DNA of 64,000 bases from Janthinobacterium psychrotolerans. GTDB taxonomy: Bacteria > Pseudomonadota > Gammaproteobacteria > Burkholderiales > Burkholderiaceae_D. Location: assembly GCF_001677885.1 (NCBI RefSeq), contig NZ_LOCQ01000061.1:310001-374000 (forward strand), read 5' to 3'. Positions 16,913 to 26,799 of the stretch are shown here, in pieces. Each line of letters begins with the position of its first letter. Position 1 is the stretch's first letter. The notes beneath the pieces are model-generated. The model did not search any database. It saw nothing but the letters and a program-made list of their open reading frames with translations, and was not told the origin of the DNA. The position numbers were made by a program, and so were the translations under genes.

Positions 16913-18448
16913 TCAAGGCTGGCGGCCGATGGCGATTTCCTTGTATTGCGGGCGCAGCAGGCGGGCAGCGACCGTCTCCGAACTTTCCACCGTGCCGAGC
17001 AGCCGGCTCATGCCGGTCGGCAAAGTGCAACGGCCGGTATTGCGGTATTGCAGGGCGGCCGCCAGCATGGCTTCATTGGCGTCGCCGAGCGCATGCTGGT
17101 AGTCGTCGGCCACGGCGCAGGTGGGCGCCATGCCGTCGGCATAGTCGCCAAAGCCCTTGGCGTTGACGCCCTGGAACTGCACCGCAAAATAGGTGGTGCC
17201 GCAGTTCGGCTGCGGATAGAAGCCATAGGGCTTGCCGCAGGTCGTGCCGCCGATCAGATTGACCTCGACATCGACGCCGCGCAAGCCGTTGATGATCGCT
17301 TCGCTGGCCGAGCAAGTATTGCCGGTGGTCAGCAAGGTGACGCGCTTGAGGCCGAGATAGGGCAGCGCCGTGCCCTTGGCCAGCGGATTGGCCGAGGCCA
17401 GGCCCTGGCTTTGCGCATGGAAACCCAATGGTGCTTCGCGCCGGATCTTGTCGTTGGCGATGATCTGCTCGAAGGTCTTGCCGCTGGTCGTTTGCGGACC
17501 GGCGATCATGTAGGCCAGTTCGCTGGCGACATCGAGCAGGCCGCCGCCGTTGTAGCGTACGTCGAGCACCAGGTCGCTGATGCCGGCCGCCTGGAAGCGG
17601 CGCATGGTGTCGACCAGCTGGCGCTCGGCCACATTGTTATGCGTATTGAAGGTCAGATAGCCGACCTTGCCGGTGGGCGTATCGATGATGCGCTCATTCT
17701 GCACGGCGCTGGTATTGACTGCAATCGACTGCAAGCTGGCGTTGATGCTGGCGCCGTTGCGCAGGAAGCTCACCGTGTGCCTGCCTTGCGCCGCCGGGAA
17801 CAAAGCGGCATTGATGGTATCGACGCTGGCCTGGCCGGCCGCGTTGACGAAGTCGACGCCATCGACGGTTTGCAGCACATCGCCGCGCTGCAGGCCGGCC
17901 AGCGCCGCCGGCGAGCCCGGCTCGACGATCGTGATCACCGCCTTGCGGGGCGGCGTGGTCTGCGTCAGCGCCAGCAGCATGCCGTAGCCGAGCTCGACAC
18001 CCTTGAGCGAGGCTTCCCATTCGGCCGTCGTGTAGGTGAAATGAAACCGGTCCTTGAGCTTGCCCGAGGCGGTGGTGGCCGGGGTTTTCAGCACATTGAA
18101 ATAGGCGATCGGGGTGCTGAAGTTCTGCGGCAAATACGTGGTCGGCACTTCCTTGTACCAGAGATAGCTCTCGTCGATCCAGCTGCGCACCCAAGTCAGC
18201 TCATTGAGCAGGCTGCCCTGGCGGTCGCTGGCGTTGCCGCTGCGCGGTTTTTCGCACAGGTTTTGCACGGTATTCGAGGCAACAATGGCCGGCGTAAGGT
18301 CGCCGCTACCCGGTGTCGGCGTGCTCGCCGCTGGCGGCGTCGACGTGTCGCTGACGGCCGGACTGCCGCCGCCTCCTCCGCCGCCACAGGCACTGAGCAA
18401 CACGAACAAGGGAGCCGCCAGCAGGGACACATCGCGCAAGGTTTTCAC
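16913..18448 (-). CDS. S41-family serine protease, PDZ-containing lipoprotein
   Basis: 511 residues. It starts with GTG after a GGAAAA stretch. A lipobox LLSAC puts the lipidated Cys at 21, followed by a glycine run and a Pro/Thr/Ser-rich linker. A PDZ domain (GSPAALAGLQRGDVLQTVDG) and an S41 protease core follow, with LDVRYNGGG and the nucleophile region CSASEAIINGL. Processing proteases of this family cleave C-termini of envelope proteins. It is distinct from the CtpA-like gene at 61200-62702 and is alone between a promoter and the M14 gene. Confidence 0.88.
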   Translation of the reverse strand: MKTLRDVSLLAAPLFVLLSACGGGGGGGSPAVSDTSTPPAASTPTPGSGDLTPAIVASNTVQNLCEKPRSGNASDRQGSLLNELTWVRSWIDESYLWYKEVPTTYLPQNFSTPIAYFNVLKTPATTASGKLKDRFHFTYTTAEWEASLKGVELGYGMLLALTQTTPPRKAVITIVEPGSPAALAGLQRGDVLQTVDGVDFVNAAGQASVDTINAALFPAAQGRHTVSFLRNGASINASLQSIAVNTSAVQNERIIDTPTGKVGYLTFNTHNNVAERQLVDTMRRFQAAGISDLVLDVRYNGGGLLDVASELAYMIAGPQTTSGKTFEQIIANDKIRREAPLGFHAQSQGLASANPLAKGTALPYLGLKRVTLLTTGNTCSASEAIINGLRGVDVEVNLIGGTTCGKPYGFYPQPNCGTTYFAVQFQGVNAKGFGDYADGMAPTCAVADDYQHALGDANEAMLAAALQYRNTGRCTLPTGMSRLLGTVESSETVAARLLRPQYKEIAIGRQP

Positions 18449-18478
18449 AATTATTTTCCGCAGAGAAACTATCTGAAG

Positions 18479-18506
18479 ATTATAAGCCTTTTCAAGAAAA
18501 GTTAAC
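18479..18506 (-). promoter_or_regulatory. Promoter of the S41 lipoprotein gene
   Basis: A perfect TATAAT (18479-18484) lies 30 bp upstream of the GTG start. The -35 is poor: GTTAAC at 18501-18506 with 16 bp spacing. Confidence 0.6.
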
Positions 18507-18530
18507 CATTACAATACTGAAATAAACATG

Positions 18531-18557
18531 TAAAAATGGCGCCCGCAGGCGCCATTT
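18531..18557 (-). terminator. Rho-independent terminator of the indolepyruvate oxidoreductase gene
   Basis: A perfect 10-bp stem (AAATGGCGCC/GGCGCCATTT, 18534-18543 with 18548-18557) has a 4-nt loop and is followed on the minus strand by TTTTTA. It lies 19 bp beyond the stop codon. Confidence 0.92.
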
Positions 18558-18575
18558 CATGAGGTCGTTATTTTA

Positions 18576-21500
18576 TCAAGCCACCGTGGCCGGCAGCGGT
18601 GGCGCCACCGGCGCACTGGCCGGCACCGGCACCGGGGAATTGAACGCGCTCAGCAGGCTCGCTTCCTTCTCCTTGGCCGCTTTCAAGTGGCGCTCCTTGA
18701 CATGGCCATAGCCGCGGATATCTTCCGGAATGCTGGCGATGGCCACCGCCTGCGCCAGTTTGGCCGTGGTCAGTTTCGGCAACAGGGCGCCCACCGTGCG
18801 GCGGTAGTCATCGATCAGCGCGCGCTCCATCTTGCGCTCGGCCGTGTAGCCGAAGATATCGAACGCGCCGCCGCGCAAGCCCTTCATTTTCGCCAGCACA
18901 CCGAACGCCTTCATCATCCACGGGCCAAATTCCTTTTTCACCAGGTGGCCCTGGGCGTCGGTTTTCGCCATGATCGGCGGCGCCAGGTGGAACTTGAGCT
19001 TGATGTCGCCTTCGAACATGGCGGCGATCTTGGCCTGGAACGCGCCATCGGTATACAACCGCGCCACTTCGTACTCGTCCTTGTAGGCCATCAGCTTGTA
19101 GAAGTAGCGCGCCACGGCTTCCGTCAAACGCAGCTGCGGGCCGTTCAGGGCGGTTTCGGCGGCGCGCACCTGGCCCACGAAGTCCAGATACTGCTGTGCA
19201 TAGGCGCGGTCCTGGTAGGCCGTCAGCAGGTGCACGCGTTTTTCGATGATGTCGTCGAGCGTGTCGATGCGCTTGAATTCCACCACCTTGGCCGGCGCCG
19301 TCATGCGCTGCAGGCTGGCGGTATCGTGGGCGCCCGCGCGGCCCCAGTTGAAGGCCGCCTTGTTGAAGGCCACCGACACGTTGTTCAGGTCGATTGCCTT
19401 CATGATCGCCGCTTCACTGAGCGGTACCTTGCCCTTTTGCCAGGCGTAACCGAGCATGAACATATTGGTGGCGATCGAGTCGCCCATCAGCGCCGTGGCG
19501 ATCTGGCCCGCGTCGATAAACTCCACATGGTCCTTGCCGCAGGCTTTTTCGATTTCCATGCGCGCGGAAGCACCCGGGAACTGCCAGTCCGGGTTTTTCA
19601 CAAAGGCCGCCGTCGACGAACTGGTCGAGTTGATCATGGCCCAGCTGCGGCCCTCGCCCATGCGCGACAAGGCGTCGCGGCTGGCCGTGACGATCAGATC
19701 GCAGCCGATCACCAGGTCGGCCGCGCCGGTGCCGACGCGCGTCGAATGGATATCTTCCTGGCGGTCCGCCAGGCGCACGTGCGACATCACCGGACCGCCC
19801 TTTTGCGCCAGGCCGCTCATGTCGAGCACGGAACAGCCCTTGCCTTCGACATGCGCCGCCATCGCCAGGATCTGGCCGACGGTGACCACGCCGGTGCCGC
19901 CGATGCCGGTCACCAGAATGCCGAACGGTTCGGCCGTCGACGGTATCACCGGCGTCGGCAAAGCCGGCACTTCCGGGCCGCCCTGATCAAAGCTGGCCGC
20001 TTTTTTCGGCTTTTTCAAGCCGCCGCCTTCGACCGTCACAAAGCTCGGGCAGAAACCGGTGGTGCACGAAAAATCCTTGTTGCAGGACGACTGGTTGATC
20101 TGGCGCTTGCGGCCCAGCTCGGTTTCCAGCGGCTCGACCGACAGGCAGTTCGATTGCACGGAACAGTCGCCGCAGCCTTCGCAGACGGCTTCGTTGATCA
20201 CGGCGCGCTTGGCCGGGTCCGGGTATTCATTGCGTTTGCGGCGGCGGCGTTTTTCCGAGGCGCAGGTCTGGTCATAAATCATGGCCGACACGCCCGGCAT
20301 GTCGCGCAGTTCGCGCTGCACGTCCATCAGTTCGGAACGGTGGCGCACGGTCACGCCCTCGGCCCAGGCGTAGCCGGACGGGTATTTTTCCGGTTCGTCG
20401 GTGACGACGATGATCGGGCCCACGCCTTCGGCGGCGATCTGGCGCGAGATGATGGCTGGCGACAATGGCCCATCGAATTCCTGGCCGCCCGTCATCGCCA
20501 CCGCATCGTTGAACAGAATCTTGTAGGTGATATTGACCTTGGCCGACACCGCCGCGCGGATCGCCAGGATGCCCGAGTGAAAATATGTGCCATCACCGAG
20601 GTTGGTAAACACGTGCTTTTCATTGGTGAACGGCGCCTGGCCGACCCAGGTGACGCCTTCGGCGCCCATATGGGTAAACGTCGACGTTTCGCGGTCCATC
20701 CACAGCACCATATAGTGGCAACCGATGCCGGCCAGGGCGCGCGAGCCTTCGGGCACCTTGGTCGAACTGTTGTGCGGGCAACCCGAGCAGAAGAACGGCG
20801 TGCGGTCCTTTTGCGGATCGGGTTTCACGCTGATCGCTTTGAGGACGTTTTCTTTCGCTTCCAGGTAGGCGATGCGTTGCTTGACGCGCTGCTCGACCGG
20901 ATGGCCGGCGTAGTAGCGCGAAATACGGCTGGCGATCGCACGCGCGATCATGGCCGGGTTCAGTTCATAGGTGGCCGGCAGCAGCCAGTCGCCGTGGCCG
21001 GTGCCCTTCTGGTTGCTCCATTCGCCCGTGTCGTCGAACTTGCCGACCACGCGCGGACGCTCGCCATCCTTGAGGTTGTACAGCTCTTCCTTCAGGGCGT
21101 ATTCGAGGATTTGCCGTTTTTCTTCCACCACCAGGATCTCGTCCAGACCCTTGGCAAACTCATGCACGCCGTCCGCTTCCAGCGGCCAGGTCATGCCGAT
21201 CTTGTAGAGGCGAATGCCGATATCGGAGGCGGTCTGCTCGTCGATGCCGAGGTCGGCCAGCGCCTGGCGCGTGTCCAGATACGATTTGCCGGCGGTAATG
21301 ATGCCGATGCGCGCCTTCGGGCTGTCCCAGATGATTTTATTGAGCTTGTTGGCGCGCGCATAGGCCAGCGCGGCATACCATTTGTAGCTGTTCATCCGTA
21401 CTTCCTGGTCCAGCACGGTGTCCGGCCAGCGGATGTTCAGGCCACCGGCGGGCAGCTCGAAGTCGGTCGGCAGGGTGATCTGCACGCGGTCCGGATCGAA

Positions 21501-22178
21501 ATCGACGGCCGCGCCCGACTCGATAATGTCGGTCACGCATTTCATCGACACCCATAGCCCCGTGTAGCGGCTCATGGCCCAGGCGTGCAGGCCGTAATCG
21601 ATATATTCCTGCACCGACGACGGGTACAGCACGGGGATGCCGCAGGCGTTCAGGATATGGTCGGACTGGTGCGCGGTGGACGAGGATTTGGCCGCATGGT
21701 CGTCGCCGGCCAGCACCAGCACGCCGCCATGTTTGGCGGAACCGGCATTGTTGGCGTGCTTGAACACATCGCCGCAGCGGTCCACGCCAGGGCCCTTGCC
21801 GTACCACATGCCGAATACACCGTCGTATTTGGCGTCTTCGAACAGATTGGTCTGCTGCGTGCCCCACACGGCCGTGGCCGCCAGGTCTTCGTTCAGGCCA
21901 GGGTGGAATTTGACGTGGTGTTCGTCGAGGTATTTCTTGGCTTTCACGGCCGTCATGTCGACGCTGGTGACGGGCGAGCCGCGGTAGCCGGTGATATAGC
22001 CGGCCGTATTGAGGCCGGCCTTGAGGTCGCGTTCGCGCTGCATCATCGGCAGGCGGATCAGCGCCTGGGTGCCGGTCATGAACGCGCGGCCGCGCTCCAG
22101 GGTGTATTTGTCGTTCAGGGAAATCTCGGACGCGGGCGCGCCCGGCTCAAGAATCGAGCCCTTGATCGGTGCATTCAT
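18576..22178 (-). CDS. Indolepyruvate ferredoxin oxidoreductase, fused form
   Basis: 1200 residues, the single-chain proteobacterial type. The N-terminal and central parts carry the 2-oxoacid oxidoreductase alpha/beta units, with a thiamine-diphosphate region at CSGCPHNSST. A cysteine-rich cluster site follows (CEGCGDCSVQSNC), then the gamma unit with GIGGTGVVTVGQ, then a C-terminal DUF6537-like part. It oxidatively decarboxylates aryl pyruvates to aryl-acetyl-CoA with reduction of an electron carrier. Start ATG with GGAGA upstream. It lies after hpd on the same strand, consistent with breakdown of phenylalanine/tyrosine or tryptophan pyruvates. Stop is followed by a strong terminator. Confidence 0.93.
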   Translation of the reverse strand: MNAPIKGSILEPGAPASEISLNDKYTLERGRAFMTGTQALIRLPMMQRERDLKAGLNTAGYITGYRGSPVTSVDMTAVKAKKYLDEHHVKFHPGLNEDLAATAVWGTQQTNLFEDAKYDGVFGMWYGKGPGVDRCGDVFKHANNAGSAKHGGVLVLAGDDHAAKSSSTAHQSDHILNACGIPVLYPSSVQEYIDYGLHAWAMSRYTGLWVSMKCVTDIIESGAAVDFDPDRVQITLPTDFELPAGGLNIRWPDTVLDQEVRMNSYKWYAALAYARANKLNKIIWDSPKARIGIITAGKSYLDTRQALADLGIDEQTASDIGIRLYKIGMTWPLEADGVHEFAKGLDEILVVEEKRQILEYALKEELYNLKDGERPRVVGKFDDTGEWSNQKGTGHGDWLLPATYELNPAMIARAIASRISRYYAGHPVEQRVKQRIAYLEAKENVLKAISVKPDPQKDRTPFFCSGCPHNSSTKVPEGSRALAGIGCHYMVLWMDRETSTFTHMGAEGVTWVGQAPFTNEKHVFTNLGDGTYFHSGILAIRAAVSAKVNITYKILFNDAVAMTGGQEFDGPLSPAIISRQIAAEGVGPIIVVTDEPEKYPSGYAWAEGVTVRHRSELMDVQRELRDMPGVSAMIYDQTCASEKRRRRKRNEYPDPAKRAVINEAVCEGCGDCSVQSNCLSVEPLETELGRKRQINQSSCNKDFSCTTGFCPSFVTVEGGGLKKPKKAASFDQGGPEVPALPTPVIPSTAEPFGILVTGIGGTGVVTVGQILAMAAHVEGKGCSVLDMSGLAQKGGPVMSHVRLADRQEDIHSTRVGTGAADLVIGCDLIVTASRDALSRMGEGRSWAMINSTSSSTAAFVKNPDWQFPGASARMEIEKACGKDHVEFIDAGQIATALMGDSIATNMFMLGYAWQKGKVPLSEAAIMKAIDLNNVSVAFNKAAFNWGRAGAHDTASLQRMTAPAKVVEFKRIDTLDDIIEKRVHLLTAYQDRAYAQQYLDFVGQVRAAETALNGPQLRLTEAVARYFYKLMAYKDEYEVARLYTDGAFQAKIAAMFEGDIKLKFHLAPPIMAKTDAQGHLVKKEFGPWMMKAFGVLAKMKGLRGGAFDIFGYTAERKMERALIDDYRRTVGALLPKLTTAKLAQAVAIASIPEDIRGYGHVKERHLKAAKEKEASLLSAFNSPVPVPASAPVAPPLPATVA

Positions 22179-22368
22179 TACTTGTCTCCATTATTCTCTG
22201 TGCTACGCGTGCAAAGTCGGTTGAACTCACACGTACCGCCATGCCTTGTAAGCGCGACGGTGCGGAAAAATGACTTGTTTGTCGTAGACTACCACAGGAA
22301 TGCGCGCAGTTCTTTTGCTGCACTGCACTCCTGCTTTGGTACTTTTTGATGCCTCTTTTTGCTGGCAA

Positions 22369-22443
22369 TGTCGGATTACGCTGCGCTAATCCGACCTACA
22401 TCACGAGCGTAGGTCGGGTTAGCCGGAACGGCGTAACCCGACA
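22369..22443. repeat. REP doublet (REPIN-like) between hpd and the oxidoreductase gene
   Basis: Two related palindromic units face each other. The first (22369-22399) reads GTAGGTCGGATTAG... on the minus strand. The second (22409-22443) reads GTAGGTCGGGTTAG... on the plus strand. Each starts with GTAG, then an imperfect palindrome ending CCGACA, and they are 9 bp apart. This is the form of repetitive extragenic palindromes mobilised by RAYT transposases. No RAYT gene is in the window. Confidence 0.8.
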
Positions 22444-22458
22444 AGCACCAGCAATGCG

Positions 22459-23577
<1,119 letters not shown>

Positions 23578-23603
23578 GATGTCTCCTCCTAGAAGTAGGG
23601 CAC

Positions 23604-23635
23604 AGTATAGGCGGGGCCGGCCGGCATTAAATGCC
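23604..23635 (-). promoter_or_regulatory. hpd promoter with overlapping palindrome
   Basis: TATACT (23604-23609) is a -10 candidate 27 bp ahead of the hpd start. A perfect 6-1-6 palindrome, GGCATT-A-AATGCC (23623-23635), covers the region where the -35 should be. That placement fits an operator. Confidence 0.6.
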
Positions 23636-23662
23636 AAAGATCTCCCGAACAAGCATGATTTG

Positions 23663-23677
23663 CGCAATAATATTGCG
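23663..23677. promoter_or_regulatory. Palindromic operator candidate for the Lrp/AsnC regulator
   Basis: A perfect 6-3-6 palindrome, CGCAAT-AAT-ATTGCG, lies 26 bp upstream of the regulator ATG in the divergent hpd/regulator region. AT-rich 15-bp palindromes are the normal target of Lrp/AsnC dimers, so autoregulation and control of hpd are plausible. Confidence 0.6.
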
Positions 23678-23702
23678 TGAAACAAGTCCCACGGAGGTAC
23701 GC

Positions 23703-24233
23703 ATGAGCAAAATTACGCTGGATAAAACCGACCGCAAGATCCTCTCGGTGCTGCAGGCCGACGGCCGTCTGTCGAACCAGGATGTGGCCGAACAGGTCAG
23801 CCTGTCGCCGTCGCCGTGCTTGCGGCGGGTAAAACGGCTGGAGGAAGCGGGCGTGATCCGCCAGTACGTGGCCCTGCTGGACCCGGAAAAGATCGGCCTG
23901 GGGCTATTGGCTTATGTCAACGTGCGGCTGGAAAAGCACAGCGACGCCTCGGCCCATGCGCACAGCACGGCGCGCGTGCTGGCGCCCAACCTGGTGACCA
24001 ATACCTCGCCGCGCGCCGACTTTGCGGTGGCCGTGGCGCAGTGGCCGGAAGTGGTGGCCTGCTATGCGATGACGGGCGAAATGGATTATCTGCTGCGCGT
24101 GCATGTGGAAGACATGGAGCATTTTTCGCGCTTCATGATGGCGACCCTGCTGCGCCACCCGGCCGTGCTGGACGTGAAATCGAGCTTTGCCCTGCAGCGT
24201 ATCAAGGACACCACCGCCCTGCCCTTATTGTGA
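23703..24233 (+). CDS. Lrp/AsnC family transcriptional regulator
   Basis: 176 residues from the ATG at 23703 with GGAGG 6 nt upstream. N-terminal winged helix-turn-helix (LDKTDRKILSVLQADGRLSNQDVAEQVSLSPSPCLRRVKRL, split across helices at about 5-60), then the RAM ligand-binding domain (YVNVRLEKH..., GEMDYLLRV). It is divergent from hpd, so control of tyrosine/phenylalanine catabolism is likely, and the ligand would be an aromatic amino acid (inference). The last 9 bp overlap the 3' end of the convergent GNAT gene. Confidence 0.92.
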   Translation: MSKITLDKTDRKILSVLQADGRLSNQDVAEQVSLSPSPCLRRVKRLEEAGVIRQYVALLDPEKIGLGLLAYVNVRLEKHSDASAHAHSTARVLAPNLVTNTSPRADFAVAVAQWPEVVACYAMTGEMDYLLRVHVEDMEHFSRFMMATLLRHPAVLDVKSSFALQRIKDTTALPLL

Positions 24234-24929
24234 TGGCGGGCCGGGCTTCTTCTTGCGGCCCGGCAAGCGATCCCACAGCTTGGAGGCGGCGCGCGCATTG
24301 GCCTTGAGCGTATAGTCGAACATGGCGAACTGTTCCTGCACCGCCTCCTGCAGCATGCTGCCCGGATTCGGCGGCAGCAGTTTCAAGTAGGCGTCCGCTT
24401 CGCCATATTCGCGCTGGATTTCCATGCCCGCCTTCCTGGCGATATGCATCATCGTCTTGTTCGACGACAGACAGTGCATATACAGGGTGTCGACATCATT
24501 GTTGCGGCAGTGTATCGCCGCCCGCTCGAACAATTTCGAGCCCACGCCCCTGCCGCGCATCGATGGCGACACCGACACACCAAACTCGGCCACCTGCTCC
24601 TTGCTCGTCACCACGCTTTTGGCGGGCGACTGGTCTTTCGGCGCGAACGCCAGGTGGCCCACGCCGACCAGCTTGAAACTGCTGCTGTAGACGCCGTAGA
24701 CCATGTCGCGCGAAAAATCCATCTTCTGCACGTATTGCGCCACCAGCTCATCGGGCAAGGCGCTGCCAAAGCGCAGCAGGCGGTCGCTTTTTTCCAGCGA
24801 CAGGAAATGCTTCATCATCCGACGCCGGTCGCGCTCATGCAGCTGCTTGACCAGCACGGCGGGACGGCCGTCGCCGTTTTTTTGCAGCCAGCGGCGCAAG
24901 GGATTCTGGAACAATTTGGGCAGGGTCAT
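24225..24929 (-). CDS. GNAT-family N-acetyltransferase
   Basis: 234 residues. The acetyl-CoA signature is SPSMRGRGVGSKLFERAAIHC, preceded by a beta strand EFGVSVS. It also has an N-terminal RRMMKHFLSLEKSDRLLRFG stretch seen in a GNAT subgroup of unknown substrate. The ATG overlaps the cca stop by 4 bp, so it is coupled to CCA-adding enzyme. Its own 3' end overlaps the regulator gene. The substrate cannot be told from sequence. Confidence 0.85.
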   Translation of the reverse strand: MTLPKLFQNPLRRWLQKNGDGRPAVLVKQLHERDRRRMMKHFLSLEKSDRLLRFGSALPDELVAQYVQKMDFSRDMVYGVYSSSFKLVGVGHLAFAPKDQSPAKSVVTSKEQVAEFGVSVSPSMRGRGVGSKLFERAAIHCRNNDVDTLYMHCLSSNKTMMHIARKAGMEIQREYGEADAYLKLLPPNPGSMLQEAVQEQFAMFDYTLKANARAASKLWDRLPGRKKKPGPPSQ

Positions 24930-26041
24930 GGCCGTTCCGTGTTGCTGATAACATTGATGACAGCCTCGACCCGCGCAGCATGGATCACGCCCGGAATGCG
25001 TTTCGGCTCCTGTGCGCACGACAGCGCCAAGGCGCCCGCATCGACGCCGCGCACGGCCGCCAGCACCGCCTGCAGCCAGCCAGACTGCGGAAAAGCGCCA
25101 ACTTGCCGAACGCGGGCATCGCATTCCACCGCCTGCAGCAGTTGCACAAAGCGCTGCGGCTTGCGCAGGCCGTCGCAGCGCTCGCATAACCGCACCAGTT
25201 CCTCGGCGCTCAAGGCCAGGGCGCTGCTTATGGCTGCCTGTTCACGCGCCGCCATCACGGCCAGTTCGCGGCAATCGTTGGGCACGCGCAGGCGCTCGCT
25301 CAATATGTTGATTTTTGCCACCGGCACGGCCAGCATCAGCACGGCAAAACGCACGCACAGCTCATGGTTTTCGCTAGCGGCGCGGTCGACCACCTGCAGC
25401 AGGTGTTGGTTAACGGTCAGTTCCGGCAGAATGCGCGCCAGCGCGCCGCAGTCCTGCAGCACCGTCAGCATGCGCGACGGTTGCGCTTCCATCAGGCCTT
25501 TGGCCACTTCCTGCCAGACGCGCTCGGCCACCAGGGCGTCGACTTCGCCCTGCGCCACCATGGCGCGCATCAGCTCCATGGTCGCCGGCGCCACCTTGAA
25601 GTCGCCGAAGCGGGCCGCAAAGCGGGCCAGGCGCAGCACGCGCACCGGGTCTTCGCCAAAGGCGTCGGACACATGGCGAAACACCTTGTTCCTGATATCG
25701 TCGACGCCGCCAAACGGATCGGTGAGCGCACCGTCTTCATCGCGGGCAATCGCGTTGATGGTGAGATCACGCCGCACCAGGTCGTCTTCCAGCGTGACGT
25801 CGGGCGCCGCATGGAACACGAAGCCGCGGTAGCCGGGTGCGGTCTTGCGCTCGGTGCGGGCCAGTGCGTATTCTTCCTGGGTGGCCGGATGCAGGAACAC
25901 GGGGAAATCCTTGCCGACCGGACGGAAACCCCGGCGCAGCATCTGCTCGGGCGTGGCCCCCACCACCACATGGTCATGGTCCTTGACCGGCAGGCCCAGC
26001 AAGGCGTCGCGCACGGCGCCGCCGACCGTATAAATCTTCAT
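24926..26041 (-). CDS. cca: CCA tRNA nucleotidyltransferase
   Basis: 371 residues. Class II nucleotidyltransferase: GGAVRDALL, catalytic Asp21 and Asp23 (KDHDHVVVG), RRDLTINAIA, and the tRNA-binding head EDPVRVLRLARFAARFG. It repairs or adds the 3'-CCA of tRNA. It is shorter than the E. coli enzyme (412) and lacks an HD phosphohydrolase signature at the C-terminus. The tRNAs seen here already encode CCA, so its job is mainly repair. 17 bp downstream of the GST gene. Confidence 0.95.
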   Translation of the reverse strand: MKIYTVGGAVRDALLGLPVKDHDHVVVGATPEQMLRRGFRPVGKDFPVFLHPATQEEYALARTERKTAPGYRGFVFHAAPDVTLEDDLVRRDLTINAIARDEDGALTDPFGGVDDIRNKVFRHVSDAFGEDPVRVLRLARFAARFGDFKVAPATMELMRAMVAQGEVDALVAERVWQEVAKGLMEAQPSRMLTVLQDCGALARILPELTVNQHLLQVVDRAASENHELCVRFAVLMLAVPVAKINILSERLRVPNDCRELAVMAAREQAAISSALALSAEELVRLCERCDGLRKPQRFVQLLQAVECDARVRQVGAFPQSGWLQAVLAAVRGVDAGALALSCAQEPKRIPGVIHAARVEAVINVISNTERP

Positions 26042-26058
26042 GTCAAACAAGGTCTCAT

Positions 26059-26775
26059 CTAGTCGGGCAGATCGGCATCGTGCCTGGCCGCCACTTCGGT
26101 TTCGGCCAGCGCTTCGCTGATCCAGCGCGCCACGGCCGGGTGCGCCTGCACGCGCTCGCAATAGGCGTTCAGGGCCGGCGCCAGCGATACGCCATAGGTC
26201 CGGAAACGCATGACGACGGGCGCGAAATAGGCGTCGGCAATCGAAAACTCGCCGAACAGGAACTGGTGGTGGCCGAAACGCGACAAACACTCTTCCCAGA
26301 TTTCGCTGATGCGGCCGATATCGGCCTGGGCGCCCGGCGTGCGGCCGCGGCCCGGCAGATGCGCCTTGATATGCATGGACATCGCGTTGCGCAGGTCGGT
26401 AAAACCCGAATGCATTTCGGCGCAGATGCAGCGCGCCATGGCGCGCGCGGCCACGTCCTGCGGCCACAGATGTTTATCCGGGAACTGTTCGGCCAGGTAT
26501 TCGCAAATGGCCAGGCTGTCCCAGATGGTGATCTCGCCGGCCAGCAATACCGGCACCCGGCCACAGGCCGAATATTCGGCGATCTTGCTCGACGTGTCTT
26601 TCTGGTCGAGCAAGACGCGCACTTCCTGGAAAGGAATGCCGAAGGCGGTCAGCGCCACCCACGGGCGCATCGACCACGAGGAATAATTCTTGTTGCCAAT
26701 GATAAGAGTCAGGCCTGGCTCGCGGGCGCTGGCCAGCGCTTGCGTCAGGCTGGGGTCGAGAACGGTGGTTTGCAT
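26059..26775 (-). CDS. Glutathione S-transferase family protein
   Basis: 238 residues. The N-terminal thioredoxin-like domain has NYSSWSMRPW, giving a serine-type catalytic position, and GRVPVLLAGEITIWDSLAICEYLAE, where the SL pair contacts the gamma-glutamyl group. The all-helical C-terminal domain includes FSIADAYFAPVVMRF. It has an N-terminal extension of about 20 residues. Substrate unknown. It is followed closely by cca, without a functional link being obvious. Confidence 0.9.
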   Translation of the reverse strand: MQTTVLDPSLTQALASAREPGLTLIIGNKNYSSWSMRPWVALTAFGIPFQEVRVLLDQKDTSSKIAEYSACGRVPVLLAGEITIWDSLAICEYLAEQFPDKHLWPQDVAARAMARCICAEMHSGFTDLRNAMSMHIKAHLPGRGRTPGAQADIGRISEIWEECLSRFGHHQFLFGEFSIADAYFAPVVMRFRTYGVSLAPALNAYCERVQAHPAVARWISEALAETEVAARHDADLPD

Positions 26776-26799
26776 GATCGGCTGTCAGTTCAGTTAAAG

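Noticed and set aside
18687-21557. 956-codon plus-strand frame opposite the indolepyruvate oxidoreductase
   Set aside because: Antisense shadow with no recognisable domain; the opposite strand encodes a complete enzyme.
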